NCBI RefSeq assembly: GCF_027111315.2
Contig: NZ_CP114289.2
Coordinates: forward strand, 992,001-1,056,000
From: Flavobacterium limnophilum
Lineage (GTDB): Bacteria; Bacteroidota; Bacteroidia; Flavobacteriales; Flavobacteriaceae
Direction of reading: 5' to 3'
DNA: 64,000 nucleotides
Position numbers and translations under genes: made by a program. How positions within the stretch are numbered: position 1 is the first letter of the stretch; each line of letters begins with the position of its first letter. The notes beneath the pieces are model-generated. The model was not told the origin of the DNA, did not search any database, and saw only the letters and a list, made by a program, of their open reading frames with translations. Positions 1-7,248 of this stretch are shown one piece after another.

Positions 1-185
1 ATCACTTTGCGAACCGCCGAGTACAGTTTGTCCCGATAAAAATAGGGATGACCCGCTTGGCCTGTCCTGAGCGAAGCCGAAGGGATCGGTGGTGTACTCA
101 GGTTTTTATTGTTTTTTTTGGTTTTCGTGAATATAAATATTTGAGAGGCGCAGTCCGTAAGTTTCTAGCGGAGCCGTCTACTCGA
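1..185. other. Partial attC-like end of a preceding cassette plus REP-like palindrome
   Basis: No gene is supported here. The last 40 bases (around 160-191) resemble the right half of an attC site and end in the core ATTGGCG, which is complementary to the CGCCAAC core at 977-983. A segment near 10-25 (CGAGTA) can pair with TACTCG at 179-184. Positions 60-90 hold a REP-like sequence of the CTGAGCGAAGCCGAAGG type common in Bacteroidetes. The window starts inside this unit, so its gene is not visible. Confidence 0.4.
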
Positions 186-203
186 TTGGCGGGAGTAGCT
201 TTA

Positions 204-536
204 TTACGCAATCTTTATGTTACTGTTTAGTAATTCAACATTGAAATTTACTTTTGCTTTTAAAGCACTAAAAACTCTTAATATTGTTTCAACGGTTACA
301 TTCGTAGTGTTGTTTTCAAGTTTTGAAATTTGAGCTCTTTGAACACCAATTAATTTGCCTAATTCATCTTGAGTCATATTTCTTTCTAGGCGAATTTTTT
401 TGATTAAATCTCCGATAATTTCCATTTGAAGTTCTTGTTCATAAAGCGTTCTTTTTACGCTTCCAGTTTCGCCAATAAATTCATTCTTAATTTGGTCAAA
501 AGTGAACATTTCTAATTCTTTTTCTTTATTTTTCAT
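204..536 (-). CDS. XRE-family HTH antitoxin of a HigBA/RelE-like pair (cassette 1)
   Basis: A DNA-binding antitoxin of about 110 aa. A Cro/C1-type helix-turn-helix occupies roughly the middle third of the protein (RLERNMTQDELGKLIGVQRA, then QISKLEN). It should neutralise the toxin encoded just upstream and repress the pair. I chose the ATG at 536; an upstream in-frame ATG at 557 would lengthen the overlap with the toxin gene from 11 to 32 nt. Toxin-first order is typical of HigBA-type modules. It lies in cassette 1 (186-1103), on the minus strand like most cassette genes here. Confidence 0.8.
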   Translation of the reverse strand: MKNKEKELEMFTFDQIKNEFIGETGSVKRTLYEQELQMEIIGDLIKKIRLERNMTQDELGKLIGVQRAQISKLENNTTNVTVETILRVFSALKAKVNFNVELLNSNIKIA

Positions 537-876
537 TTCGCTTAATTTTAAATTCAAAGTATTTTAGCCTTATGCTTTCAGCTTTTTCAATTTCTTTTTC
601 AGGAGTTTTGCCTGTTTTCTTAATTATACCGTGTGTTGCTAAAACTAAAGTCTTAGTTTTTTCGGTTTTATCCCAAAAGGCAAAAATTCTGAAATAAGTT
701 TTGTTGTACAAGGTTCTAAATTTCCAAATTTCTCCTTTGAGTTTTTTAAACAATTCGTTGTCGTTTTTAATTTTTGATTTGTCTATGTTGAAAATAATCT
801 TGTCTCGACTTTTTTCGTCTAATTCAAAAAGAAATTCTCTAGCCTCTGTCAAAAAAATAACATCAAATTTATTCAT
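526..876 (-). CDS. RelE/HigB-like mRNA interferase toxin (cassette 1)
   Basis: A 116-aa protein of the phage-derived Gp49-like/HigB toxin group within the RelE superfamily. It has an N-terminal segment with DEKSRDKI, a central LKGEIWKFRTLYNKTYFRIF strand pair typical of the fold, and LVLATHGIIKKTGKTP near the C-terminus, followed by a basic tail. Members of the family cleave mRNA on the ribosome. The gene overlaps the antitoxin start, so the two are probably translationally coupled. Toxin-antitoxin pairs are frequent passengers of integron cassettes, where they stabilise the array. Confidence 0.8.
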   Translation of the reverse strand: MNKFDVIFLTEAREFLFELDEKSRDKIIFNIDKSKIKNDNELFKKLKGEIWKFRTLYNKTYFRIFAFWDKTEKTKTLVLATHGIIKKTGKTPEKEIEKAESIRLKYFEFKIKRNEK

Positions 877-976
877 TTAATTTATTTTTGTTTCCATACA
901 AAGATACAAATATAATTTAGCTTGTTGAATTTTATTTTTTAGGATATAGTTTTTTAGTGGAGTGGGGTGCTATTCC

Positions 977-1109
977 CGCCAACGTTCTGGCACTACAGCG
1001 GGTTTGGGATTAAAGACGCGAGGTTTTTCGGTTAAACACAAATTTTCCAAATACAAAACCATTTTCCCATTAAGCCAAATGCCCAAATCTCGTGTAACGG
1101 CTGTTGAAC
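977..1109 (+). repeat. attC-like site, long form, of cassette 1 (cassette 186-1103)
   Basis: R'' CGCCAAC at 977-983 complements the core at the cassette start (185-191). The arms ACAGCGGGTTTGGG and CCCAAATCTCGTGT form an imperfect hairpin around a variable AT-rich centre. The next cassette begins at TTGAAC, 1104. The sites at 17405 and 24865 share this layout. Confidence 0.75.
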
Positions 1110-1425
1110 TAAACCTACGGTAGCTGTGTTAAAATATAATTATCTAAGAAGCCTTTGAAAACAAATTTAAATAATTGCCATAACCCAATTTAGTTTGTAC
1201 TTTTGCATTGTAGTTACGGCATTTGAATTTGATTTATTATATTAAAAATCAATAGATTGTCGATAACTCCATATTAGGAAATAAAAACACTTCTTACATA
1301 TTCCTTTTCCAAATTTTCGATAACTCCATAGTATAAGATAATTGCCGGTTCTCCCGATGCATCGGGACAAGCTGTTCAACAGGGATTTCATTGTTCGTGC
1401 TGCGCACGCAACGAAATCCTAGCTG
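1104..1425. mobile_element. Non-coding cassette 2 (MITE-like, IS91-module ends)
   Basis: A 322-bp cassette-sized unit without a credible gene. It starts with TTGAACTAAACC and ends with the same short attC as the 2.4-kb recombinase-transposase units, so it looks like a miniature derivative or relative of them. Inside it a TCGATAACTCCATA motif occurs twice (about 1260 and 1317). A second copy, about 300 bp when repaired, lies at 2391-4282. The main difference between the copies is a 21-bp CCCGATGCATCGGG palindrome present here near 1351. Confidence 0.7.
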
Positions 1426-1431
1426 TTAGGC
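1374..1431 (+). repeat. attC-like site, short form (cassette 2)
   Basis: R'' GTTCAAC is at 1374 and R' GTTAGGC at 1425-1431. The inner stem here is GGATTTC/GAAATCC, whereas the IS91-module copies have GAGTTTC/GAAACTC. Both sides of the stem changed together, which supports a functional hairpin. Confidence 0.75.
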
Positions 1432-1450
1432 GACGGCAGATTATCCGGTT

Positions 1451-1933
1451 TTATTTTTCGTTTGCTAGTTTTAGTGCATTTTCAATGAAGCCATCACTTA
1501 ACCATACGTTTTTTGTTCTTAGTTCAAAAAGTAAAGGTTTTAGTTCATTAATATGTCCAAGTTGTTTCGCTTTTAAAAGTATTCCAATTGTTCCAGTAAC
1601 TTTTAGTCCAGTATGTTTAGCGTGAAATCTTCCTAAAGATTCATCAAGTATTATTAAATCGGCCTCTTTTTCAGTTGCTAAAACAATTGCTTCGGCTTCT
1701 CCCTTGTCTAAATCTAAAAAGTAAGACAAAGACTTTTCATTGTTTATTTTTTCGATTTTTATCCATTCGATTTTCGATAAATCGTTATAAAATTCTTTAT
1801 TCTTTCCTGCCTCGATTTCATTAAATACTTCTTGAGGAATAAAAATTTCACCATACAAATCTTTAAAGATATTGAGTTTACCAATCTTTAAAAGTGAAAT
1901 AATAGGAGTGGTGTTTGAAACAACTTTAAGCAT
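1451..1933 (-). CDS. PIN-domain toxin, DUF3368 type (cassette 3)
   Basis: A VapC-like ribonuclease toxin of about 160 aa. The sequence opens with VVSNTTPIISL, where PIN proteins of this group carry their first acidic/asparagine site. It continues with LDKGEAEAIVLA and ADLIILDESLGRF, which supply the further acidic residues. The ATG at 1933 is preferred over a GTG at 1948. It overlaps the 3' end of the UPF0175 gene by 8 nt, the usual antitoxin-toxin order. It lies in cassette 3 (1426-2390). Confidence 0.85.
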   Translation of the reverse strand: MLKVVSNTTPIISLLKIGKLNIFKDLYGEIFIPQEVFNEIEAGKNKEFYNDLSKIEWIKIEKINNEKSLSYFLDLDKGEAEAIVLATEKEADLIILDESLGRFHAKHTGLKVTGTIGILLKAKQLGHINELKPLLFELRTKNVWLSDGFIENALKLANEK

Positions 1934-2174
1934 TTTGTAAATCTTCACTTAAGTCTTCAACATTCAAGAAACCAACATTATATTTGGCTAATAATTCTAA
2001 AAACTCAATTCTAGACAATTGTAAAACTTTCGAGGCAGTTCCCGATGAAATTTTACCCAATTCAAAAAGTTTTACAAGACCAGAAATTTTAATTTCTTTT
2101 CCAAATTCGCTTTTATTCATTCGCATTGAGTTTGCCAAATAATCTGGAAATTCTATAGATATGATTTGTGACAT
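1926..2174 (-). CDS. UPF0175 family antitoxin (cassette 3)
   Basis: An 82-aa protein matching the UPF0175 pattern: a short N-terminal strand (ISIEFPDYL), then a helical region with VKLFELGKISSGTASKVL and LSRIEFLELLAKYNV. Members usually precede DUF3368 PIN toxins, as here, and are thought to bind DNA and neutralise the toxin. The cassette core (GTTAGGCGAC and its complement) closely brackets the pair, so the two genes move as one cassette. Confidence 0.85.
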   Translation of the reverse strand: MSQIISIEFPDYLANSMRMNKSEFGKEIKISGLVKLFELGKISSGTASKVLQLSRIEFLELLAKYNVGFLNVEDLSEDLQNA

Positions 2175-2264
2175 CTTTTTTTAGATTTAATATTCCAAAT
2201 TTACTAAAATTTTCTGTTGATTTAGCTTTATAGTCTTGAAATTTCCATTTTCGTGACTGCTGTC

Positions 2265-2396
2265 GCCTAACGTCTTGGCACTACAGCGGGTTTGGGACTA
2301 AATTAAGCCCTATTCTCGGATTTGCCAAATCTTCCAAATACAAACCAATTTTTCCAATAAGCCTAATACCCAAATTGCTTGTAGCGTGTGTTGAAC
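2265..2396 (+). repeat. attC-like site, long form, of cassette 3 (cassette 1426-2390)
   Basis: R'' GCCTAAC (2265-2271) complements GTTAGGC at 1425. The outer arms CTACAGCGGGTTTGGG and CCCAAATTGCTTGTAG fold around an A/T-rich middle. The next unit starts with TTGAAC at 2391. Confidence 0.75.
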
Positions 2397-2767
2397 TAAA
2401 CCTACGGTAGCTGTGTTAAAATATAATTATCTAAGAAGCCTTTGAAAACAAATTTAAATAATTGCCATAACCCAATTTAGTTTGTACTTTTGCATTGTAG
2501 TTACGGCATTTGAATTTGATTTATTGTATTAAAAATCAATAGATTGTCGATAACTCCATATTAGGAATAAAAAACACTTCTTACATATTCCTTTTCCAAA
2601 TTTTCGATAACTCCATAGTATAAGATAATTGCCGGTTCCGTTCAACACGAGTTTCATTGTTCGTGCTGCGCACGCAACGAAGCATCCATGTAAAAGCAGT
2701 AAATTGAGCCTCAAAATAAATACTAACTGCAGTACAGCTTACTGCTGTCTGCCAATACTTTAATGAT

Positions 2768-3844
2768 ATGAGTACTCAAATTACTACTAGTCCAAAAGTA
2801 TATATTGGTTTGGATATACACAAGAAAACATGGACAGTTTCAATCCAGACCGATTTATTTTTTCATAAAACTTATTCGATGCCTTCAAAATCTTCCGATT
2901 TAGAGGAATATGTAAATAAAAATTTTCACAATCATGAAGTGTATTTGGTTTATGAAGCAGGTTGTTGCGGATTTTCCGTAGCGCGATATTTCTTGAATTT
3001 AGCTTGGAATGTCTTAGTAGTCAATCCAGCTGACGTGAAAACAGGAAACAAAGAACGTTATCAAAAAACAGATGCTTTGGACTCCAAAAATTTATCCAAC
3101 CAGTTGAAATCTGGCACTTTAAAAGGAATCAATATTCCTACCGAAGCCGAAGATCAGTTCATGAGTTTGGCACGACATCGAACGCAAGTTACCAAAAAAC
3201 TGAGGACGACTAAATTGCAGATCAAGAGTTTGTTATTGTTTCACGGAATAGAAATTCCCGAAGAATTTGACAATTCGAATTGGCCTAATGGATTTATAGA
3301 ATGGTTAGAAAAACTCAAGTTCGGTACAGTTTGTGGTGATTTAGCTTTGCAAGGAAAAATCAGAATGTTCAAATTTATCAAATCAGAGTATTTGGAAATT
3401 GCCAATCAAATGCGAGCTTATTGCCGTAAAGAGAACAAAGAGGATTACAATTTATTGAAGAGTATTCCTGGTATTGGAGGTTTTTTAGCTTCTGTTATTA
3501 TAGCTGAATGTGGAGATTTGAGACGCTTTAATACCGAAGGACAATTTGCTAGTTTTATAGGGATTGTACCTGGAATGCACAACAGCGGTGGTAGCGAAAA
3601 ATGTTTAGGACTTACCCCTCGAAGTAGAAGTCAATTGAGAAGTTATCTAATTGAAGCCGCTTGGATTGCAGTGCGAAAAGATCTAGAGATGCAACAGTAT
3701 TATAGAAAACATCAAGGCAAAAACGTAAAAAATATTATCGTAAAAGTAGCTCATAAAATGACTAGAAGAATACTATCGGTAATTAAGACACAAACTCCTT
3801 ATCAAATTAACAAAAACATAATTCTAGAAAAACAAGAAGTTTAA
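2768..3844 (+). CDS. IS110 family transposase (DEDD recombinase)
   Basis: A 358-aa bridge-RNA-type recombinase. The N-terminal RuvC-like DEDD domain shows YIGLDIHKKTW (first D), VYEAGCCGF (E) and NPADVKTG...KTDALDS (the two later D residues). The C-terminal Tnp20 domain has IPGIGGFLASVIIAECGD and FIGIVPGMHNSGGSEK, where the catalytic serine of the family lies. Length is normal, the frame is intact and the gene starts with ATG close to the left end, so the element may be active. It is the only gene of the element. Confidence 0.95.
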   Translation: MSTQITTSPKVYIGLDIHKKTWTVSIQTDLFFHKTYSMPSKSSDLEEYVNKNFHNHEVYLVYEAGCCGFSVARYFLNLAWNVLVVNPADVKTGNKERYQKTDALDSKNLSNQLKSGTLKGINIPTEAEDQFMSLARHRTQVTKKLRTTKLQIKSLLLFHGIEIPEEFDNSNWPNGFIEWLEKLKFGTVCGDLALQGKIRMFKFIKSEYLEIANQMRAYCRKENKEDYNLLKSIPGIGGFLASVIIAECGDLRRFNTEGQFASFIGIVPGMHNSGGSEKCLGLTPRSRSQLRSYLIEAAWIAVRKDLEMQQYYRKHQGKNVKNIIVKVAHKMTRRILSVIKTQTPYQINKNIILEKQEV

Positions 3845-3910
3845 AATTAGAAATTAGAGTGGCAAAAAAATCAAAAACAACTTTCTTAAAGTTCTCACAA
3901 TGAAATAAGA

Positions 3911-4060
3911 AAAAATAGACTGCAAAGCTAGGGTTGTAGCCATGGGCTAAAGCATGGGCTACATACGAAGCAGGCAGCTATTTTGTTATTCTTACAACCA
4001 AACAGATGCTGGTGGCTATTGATTTAGACCACAAATAGGAGCTTGAGATTTAAGGATTTA
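3911..4060 (+). ncRNA. Candidate bridge RNA of the IS1111-like element
   Basis: Two internal-loop hairpins follow the transposase. The first has outer stem CTGC/GCAG (3920-3923, 3970-3973) and apical stem GTAGCCATG/CATGGGCTAC (3936-3962). Its 5' loop strand AGCTAGGGTT (3926-3935) pairs with target AACTCTAGCT (4272-4281) with one G-T wobble, and its 3' strand ACGAA (3965-3969) equals the left target half (2677-2681). The second has apical stem GTGG/CCAC (4012-4032). Its 5' strand GATGCT (4005-4010) complements the left end AGCATC, and its 3' strand ATAGGAGC (4035-4042) equals the circle junction. This matches the target-loop/donor-loop layout known for IS110 bridge RNAs. RNA ends are not defined. 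Confidence 0.65.
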
Positions 4061-4295
4061 AATAAAAAATTATGGAATAAAAGAGGAGGAAAACGAATCG
4101 TGGCATTATTGAAAAAGTCAGAATAACTTTTTCTGTCCCAAGCCTGCGGCGGACAAAAAGTTGTTTCCAACTTTTCCAACAAGCCGTTGGAATGGCATTT
4201 TTTACTCGAAAAAAATCAACATATTACTACGTTTAAAAAGTTGTTAATAACTTAAGTCTGCTTTACATAGGAACTCTAGCTGTTATGAGCCGTAT

Positions 4296-4751
4296 TTATT
4301 CTTCTTTTTGCTTTATGTAATTCAATAAATCCAAAATATGCTGTTGAGTATGACTTCTGAATATGAAATTAAAAAACCAAAGTCCGTCTTCTAAACTGTT
4401 ATTTTCAATTCTCCATTTTACTTCCAAAAGATCTTGTATTATGTCTGTTAAGTCGTCCACGGCATCTCCAATTGCATCTTCTTGATGATTTTCGAAATTA
4501 TTTATGTCAAGTATTGTTTTATAGAACCCAAAATTTTCAAAGTTTGATTCTACATTCTGCCTAATATTCGGAAACTTTTGACTATCAAATTCTTCATAAT
4601 CTTTTTCGTCAAATTTATAATCTACATCGAAATACATTGAATATATTTTCACAAGATTCTTTTCGAGCGATTCTTGTTTGTTGACTTCTGTTAGTTTCGG
4701 TTCTAAACCAAACTTTACTATTTTGTTTATTGTCGGAATTAGTTCTTTCAT
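4296..4751 (-). CDS. DUF5063-like protein (cassette 5)
   Basis: A 151-aa cytoplasmic protein with no signal peptide. The acidic middle (ENHQEDAIGDAVDDLTDIIQ) followed by a tryptophan-rich stretch and FRSHTQQHILDLLNYI at the end resembles the C-terminal pattern of DUF5063 proteins, whose function is unknown. It fills cassette 5 (4283-4901): the core GTTATGAGCC at 4282 and its complement at 4771-4780 bracket the gene closely. The ATG at 4751 lies a few tens of bases from the core. Confidence 0.6.
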   Translation of the reverse strand: MKELIPTINKIVKFGLEPKLTEVNKQESLEKNLVKIYSMYFDVDYKFDEKDYEEFDSQKFPNIRQNVESNFENFGFYKTILDINNFENHQEDAIGDAVDDLTDIIQDLLEVKWRIENNSLEDGLWFFNFIFRSHTQQHILDLLNYIKQKEE

Positions 4752-4773
4752 TTGCAGTCAGTGTGAATATGGC

Positions 4774-4907
4774 TCATAACGTTTTGTGGCTTTGCGATGG
4801 TGGGGAAAAGAAAGCCAAAAACATTCAGTTTAAGACATTTCTTCCAAACACAAAACCGACATTAAATTTATTACTAATTCCCCACTATCTCAAAACCGCT
4901 GTTGAAC
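4774..4907 (+). repeat. attC-like site, long form, of cassette 5 (cassette 4283-4901)
   Basis: R'' TCATAAC complements GTTATGA at 4282. The arms TTTGCGATGGTGGGG and CCCCACTATCTCAAAAC differ from the other long sites but pair with each other. The next cassette starts at TTGAAC, 4902. Confidence 0.7.
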
Positions 4908-4970
4908 TAAACCTTCGGTAGCACTCGCGATGATTTTGTACCTTACGAAGGTAATAAAAAATCGTAAACT

Positions 4971-5003
4971 ATGGCTACAAAAAAAAACATCAAGATGATT
5001 TAA
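4971..5003 (+). other. Short ORF with A9 slippery run leading into the recombinase frame (copy 1)
   Basis: ATG at 4971 opens a 10-codon frame that stops at TAA, 5001. It contains nine consecutive A residues (4979-4987). A -1 slip, or one extra A in the transcript, moves the reading into the frame HQDDLRENKILNQAKREIPG, which is open without a stop into the recombinase. All six copies keep the ATG, the A9 run and the open second frame (ATGs at 8320, 11346, 14410, 18275, 21904). The TTG at 5057 has no clear ribosome-binding site. Confidence 0.55.
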
Positions 5004-5056
5004 GGGAAAACAAAATTTTAAACCAAGCCAAGCGAGAGATTCCCGGTTTTGAGGAA

Positions 5057-5923
5057 TTGTTGTCACGTTTTGAGCGGACGGTCTCGGTCTTGGGACGAAG
5101 TGCAAGCACTTTCAACAATTATTCCCGCCACTTGGCTTCGATTTCGCTGTATTTTGGCAAAATCCCCACGGAGTTGGATCCCGAACAAGTTCAGGACTAC
5201 TTGTTTTACCTGCAAAAAAAGTCCAAAACCCCATCGCAAACCTACTTCAAACACTGCGTTTATGGGCTTCGGTTTTTGCTGAAATCGGAAGGGATTCCTT
5301 ATGAATACCTTCGATTGCCGTCCATAAAGCACGAGAAAAAACTGCCCGTTGTTTTGAGCAAAGAAGAAGTCTGGGCGATGTTGCAAAATGCCAAACTGCT
5401 CAAACACCGAATCCTTATTGGCTTGCTTTATGGCTGTGGACTTCGCTGTATGGAAGCTCGTTCTGTACGATTGCAGGACTTGGATTTCGACCGAAAACAG
5501 CTCAAAGTCGTTCAGGGAAAAGGCAAAAAAGACCGCTATGTTCCGCTATCGGAACACTTGATTCGAGGTTTGAAAAAGTACATCGGTGCCGAAAAACCCC
5601 AGGATTATCTCTTCAACGGCCAGCCTTTGCCCAATGGAGCTGGAGGAGATTTTGACAGCCGTTACAGTCAGCGAGGTGTGCAATGGGCGGTGAAGCAAGT
5701 GGCTAAGGCAGCGGGAGTGAAAAAGGAAGTTCACGTGCATACGCTTCGGCACTCTTATGCCACGCATTTACTCGAAGACGGAATGGATATTATGACCCTC
5801 AAAGACCTTTTGGGACACCAAAATATCGAAACCACGCTGGAATATTTACACATTGCCCAACTCGAGAGTCAGCGCATCTTTAGTCCACTCGACACGCTTT
5901 TCGAGAAATGCAGCCGCAGGTAG
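5057..5923 (+). CDS. Tyrosine recombinase of the IS91-like cassette, copy 1
   Basis: A 288-aa XerC/IntI-like recombinase. An N-terminal core-binding domain (about 1-95) is followed by LPVVLSKEEVWAML and the catalytic domain: R in GCGLRCMEAR, H228-R231 in HTLRHSYATHLLED, H254 in LLGHQNIETT and nucleophile Y263. It ends in SPLDTLFEK, an SPLD motif also seen at the end of integron integrases, but the extra IntI domain between catalytic patches II and III is absent. The first codon here is TTG; translation more likely starts at ATG 4971 with a frameshift on an A9 run. It overlaps the transposase start by 16 nt. Confidence 0.9.
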   Translation: MLSRFERTVSVLGRSASTFNNYSRHLASISLYFGKIPTELDPEQVQDYLFYLQKKSKTPSQTYFKHCVYGLRFLLKSEGIPYEYLRLPSIKHEKKLPVVLSKEEVWAMLQNAKLLKHRILIGLLYGCGLRCMEARSVRLQDLDFDRKQLKVVQGKGKKDRYVPLSEHLIRGLKKYIGAEKPQDYLFNGQPLPNGAGGDFDSRYSQRGVQWAVKQVAKAAGVKKEVHVHTLRHSYATHLLEDGMDIMTLKDLLGHQNIETTLEYLHIAQLESQRIFSPLDTLFEKCSRR

Positions 5924-7071
5924 CCGGCACTGAGCATTTCGACGACGCTCCATATAAACTTCGTCGAAGTGAAGTAGCCGATGTACTGCGAAAAGTGGGT
6001 TCAAAAATCGAGAGTTATGGACTCAATACTTGGCAATTGCGCACGCTATCGGCCATCAAAAAATGTCGAACGGCAGAATTGGGAGGTCATATCGATGGGT
6101 GTGATCAGTGTGGAAATCTGACCATCAGTTACAACTCCTGCAGGAACCGACATTGTCCGAAATGTCAGGGCAATAAGCGAGAGGATTGGATCGAAGCCCG
6201 AAGCACGGAACTCTTGCCGGTGCCTTATTTTCACGTGGTTTTCACCTTGCCCGAAGCGATTAATTCTTTGGCAATTCACCAGCCCAAAATCGTGTATGAC
6301 ACCCTGTTTGAAGCGACTTGGGAAACGCTTCAAACTTTTGGCAAAGCCAAGGAAATGCAAATGGGGATGATAGCGGTTTTGCACACCTGGGGACAAAACC
6401 TAAGTTTGCATCCGCACCTGCATTGCATTGTGCCTGGTGGAGGAATCGATGCCGACGGACAATGGAAAAATAGCCACTCCAAGGGTGATTTTCTGTTCCC
6501 CGTAAAAGCCTTGTCGAAAGTGTTTCGAGCGAAATTTTGCGAGAAACTCAAAAAGAAAGAGCCCATAAAATACGAGCAAATCCGGCAAGAGTTGTGGAGA
6601 AAACCGTGGGTTGTTTTTGCCAAAAAGCCATTTGGAAGTCCAAACTCTGTGGTGGAATATTTGGGGAGATATACCCATAAAATAGCCATTAGCAACCATC
6701 GAATCAAAAGTATAGACAACGAAAATCTGACTTTTGATTACAAGGATTACCGAATGGCGGGAGTCAAAAAGCAAATGACACTCACGCATCGGGAATTTAT
6801 CCGCCGCTTTGCGTTGCATATTTTGCCCAAACGGTTTGTCAAGATTCGTCATTATGGGTTTTTGAGCAGCACTTGGAAGCGGGAGAAGCTAAAACTTTTG
6901 CAGGAGAAACTCCAAGTAAAAGTCTTGGAAAAAGTAGAAAAGAAACCCTTCTTGCCCAAATGTCCGTGTTGCAAAACGGGCAATTTGCACCGAATAGCAG
7001 TTTTTGACCAGCGTGGTCCGCCTGCTTGGTATCTTGGCGGTGGCCAAAACACCATTCCCTGTAAAAGCTGA
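5908..7071 (+). CDS. IS91 family HUH transposase, copy 1
   Basis: A 387-aa rolling-circle transposase. An N-terminal zinc-binding domain has C65, C68, C78, C83 and C86 (CDQCGN, SCRNRHCPKC). The HUH motif HPHLH is at 168-172, and two tyrosines in YLGRYTHKIA (Y251, Y255) are the expected Y2 pair that nicks and links to single-stranded DNA. Length is normal. The ATG lies inside the recombinase 3' end; the first 20 residues are encoded by a REP-like palindrome (5931-5973), so a later start is possible. Copies 1 and 4 share the variant KFCEKLKKKEPIKYEQ near residue 215. Confidence 0.95.
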   Translation: MQPQVAGTEHFDDAPYKLRRSEVADVLRKVGSKIESYGLNTWQLRTLSAIKKCRTAELGGHIDGCDQCGNLTISYNSCRNRHCPKCQGNKREDWIEARSTELLPVPYFHVVFTLPEAINSLAIHQPKIVYDTLFEATWETLQTFGKAKEMQMGMIAVLHTWGQNLSLHPHLHCIVPGGGIDADGQWKNSHSKGDFLFPVKALSKVFRAKFCEKLKKKEPIKYEQIRQELWRKPWVVFAKKPFGSPNSVVEYLGRYTHKIAISNHRIKSIDNENLTFDYKDYRMAGVKKQMTLTHREFIRRFALHILPKRFVKIRHYGFLSSTWKREKLKLLQEKLQVKVLEKVEKKPFLPKCPCCKTGNLHRIAVFDQRGPPAWYLGGGQNTIPCKS

Positions 7072-7144
7072 TTTACGGGTAGGGCTAGTATGCCCAAAAG
7101 TGACCGAAAACACTATAAAACGACCTCGGAATTACTCCAAAAAA

Positions 7145-7165
7145 AAGAGGACACTAAATCCTCTT
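7145..7165. terminator. Hairpin after the transposase (copy 1)
   Basis: AAGAGGA and TCCTCTT form a 7-bp stem with a 7-nt loop, about 75 bp after the transposase stop, preceded by A-rich and followed by T-rich DNA. The same hairpin follows every copy. It may be a terminator or the subterminal hairpin expected at an IS91 origin end. Confidence 0.45.
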
Positions 7166-7248
7166 GCTATTCTCTCTGATTTTTTTACGATAAATGCATG
7201 GTGTTGACGGCAGGTACTCCGGTGAGCCTGCCCAGAGTTTACCGAAGG

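Larger units (their letters stand above)
2681..4271 (+). mobile_element. IS110-family element, IS1111-like, inserted in an attC stem
   Basis: An element of about 1,590 bp holding one transposase gene, 87 bp of 5' and 427 bp of 3' non-coding DNA. Subterminal inverted repeats CCATGTAAAAGCAG (2686-2699) and CTGCTTTACATAGG (4258-4271) are characteristic of the IS1111 subgroup, as is the long right end. Comparing the flanks with intact short attC sites (CGAAACTC) gives a one-base A overlap and no longer target duplication. IS1111 relatives that target attC sites are known from proteobacterial integrons; this is a Bacteroidetes counterpart. Confidence 0.85.
2391..4282. mobile_element. Non-coding cassette 4, interrupted by an IS1111-type element
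   Basis: A second copy of the non-coding cassette 2, over 90% identical by eye across 2391-2640 and 1104-1370, including the doubled TCGATAACTCCATA motif. Its short attC starts with GTTCAAC at 2640 and is broken after CACGCAACGA (2671-2680). The missing half, AACTCTAGCTGTT, resumes at 4272, so the insertion lies inside the attC stem. Without the insertion the unit would be about 301 bp. No gene of its own is visible. Confidence 0.75.

Noticed and set aside
48..230. A 60-aa frame at the left window edge
   Set aside because: It consists of REP-like and attC-like sequence and crosses the cassette core.
2529..2714. A 61-aa minus-strand frame across the non-coding cassette 4
   Set aside because: It spans the insertion point of the IS1111-like element, so it cannot be an ancestral gene, and cassette 2 does not keep it.
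5063..5407. Long minus-strand frames opposite each recombinase and transposase copy
   Set aside because: They are shadows of highly conserved genes on the other strand. They repeat in every copy and lack motifs or ribosome-binding sites.
7004..7207. A 65-67-aa plus-strand frame overlapping the transposase 3' end (present in all copies)
   Set aside because: It overlaps conserved coding sequence in another frame, runs through the terminator-like hairpin and shows no independent conservation signal.
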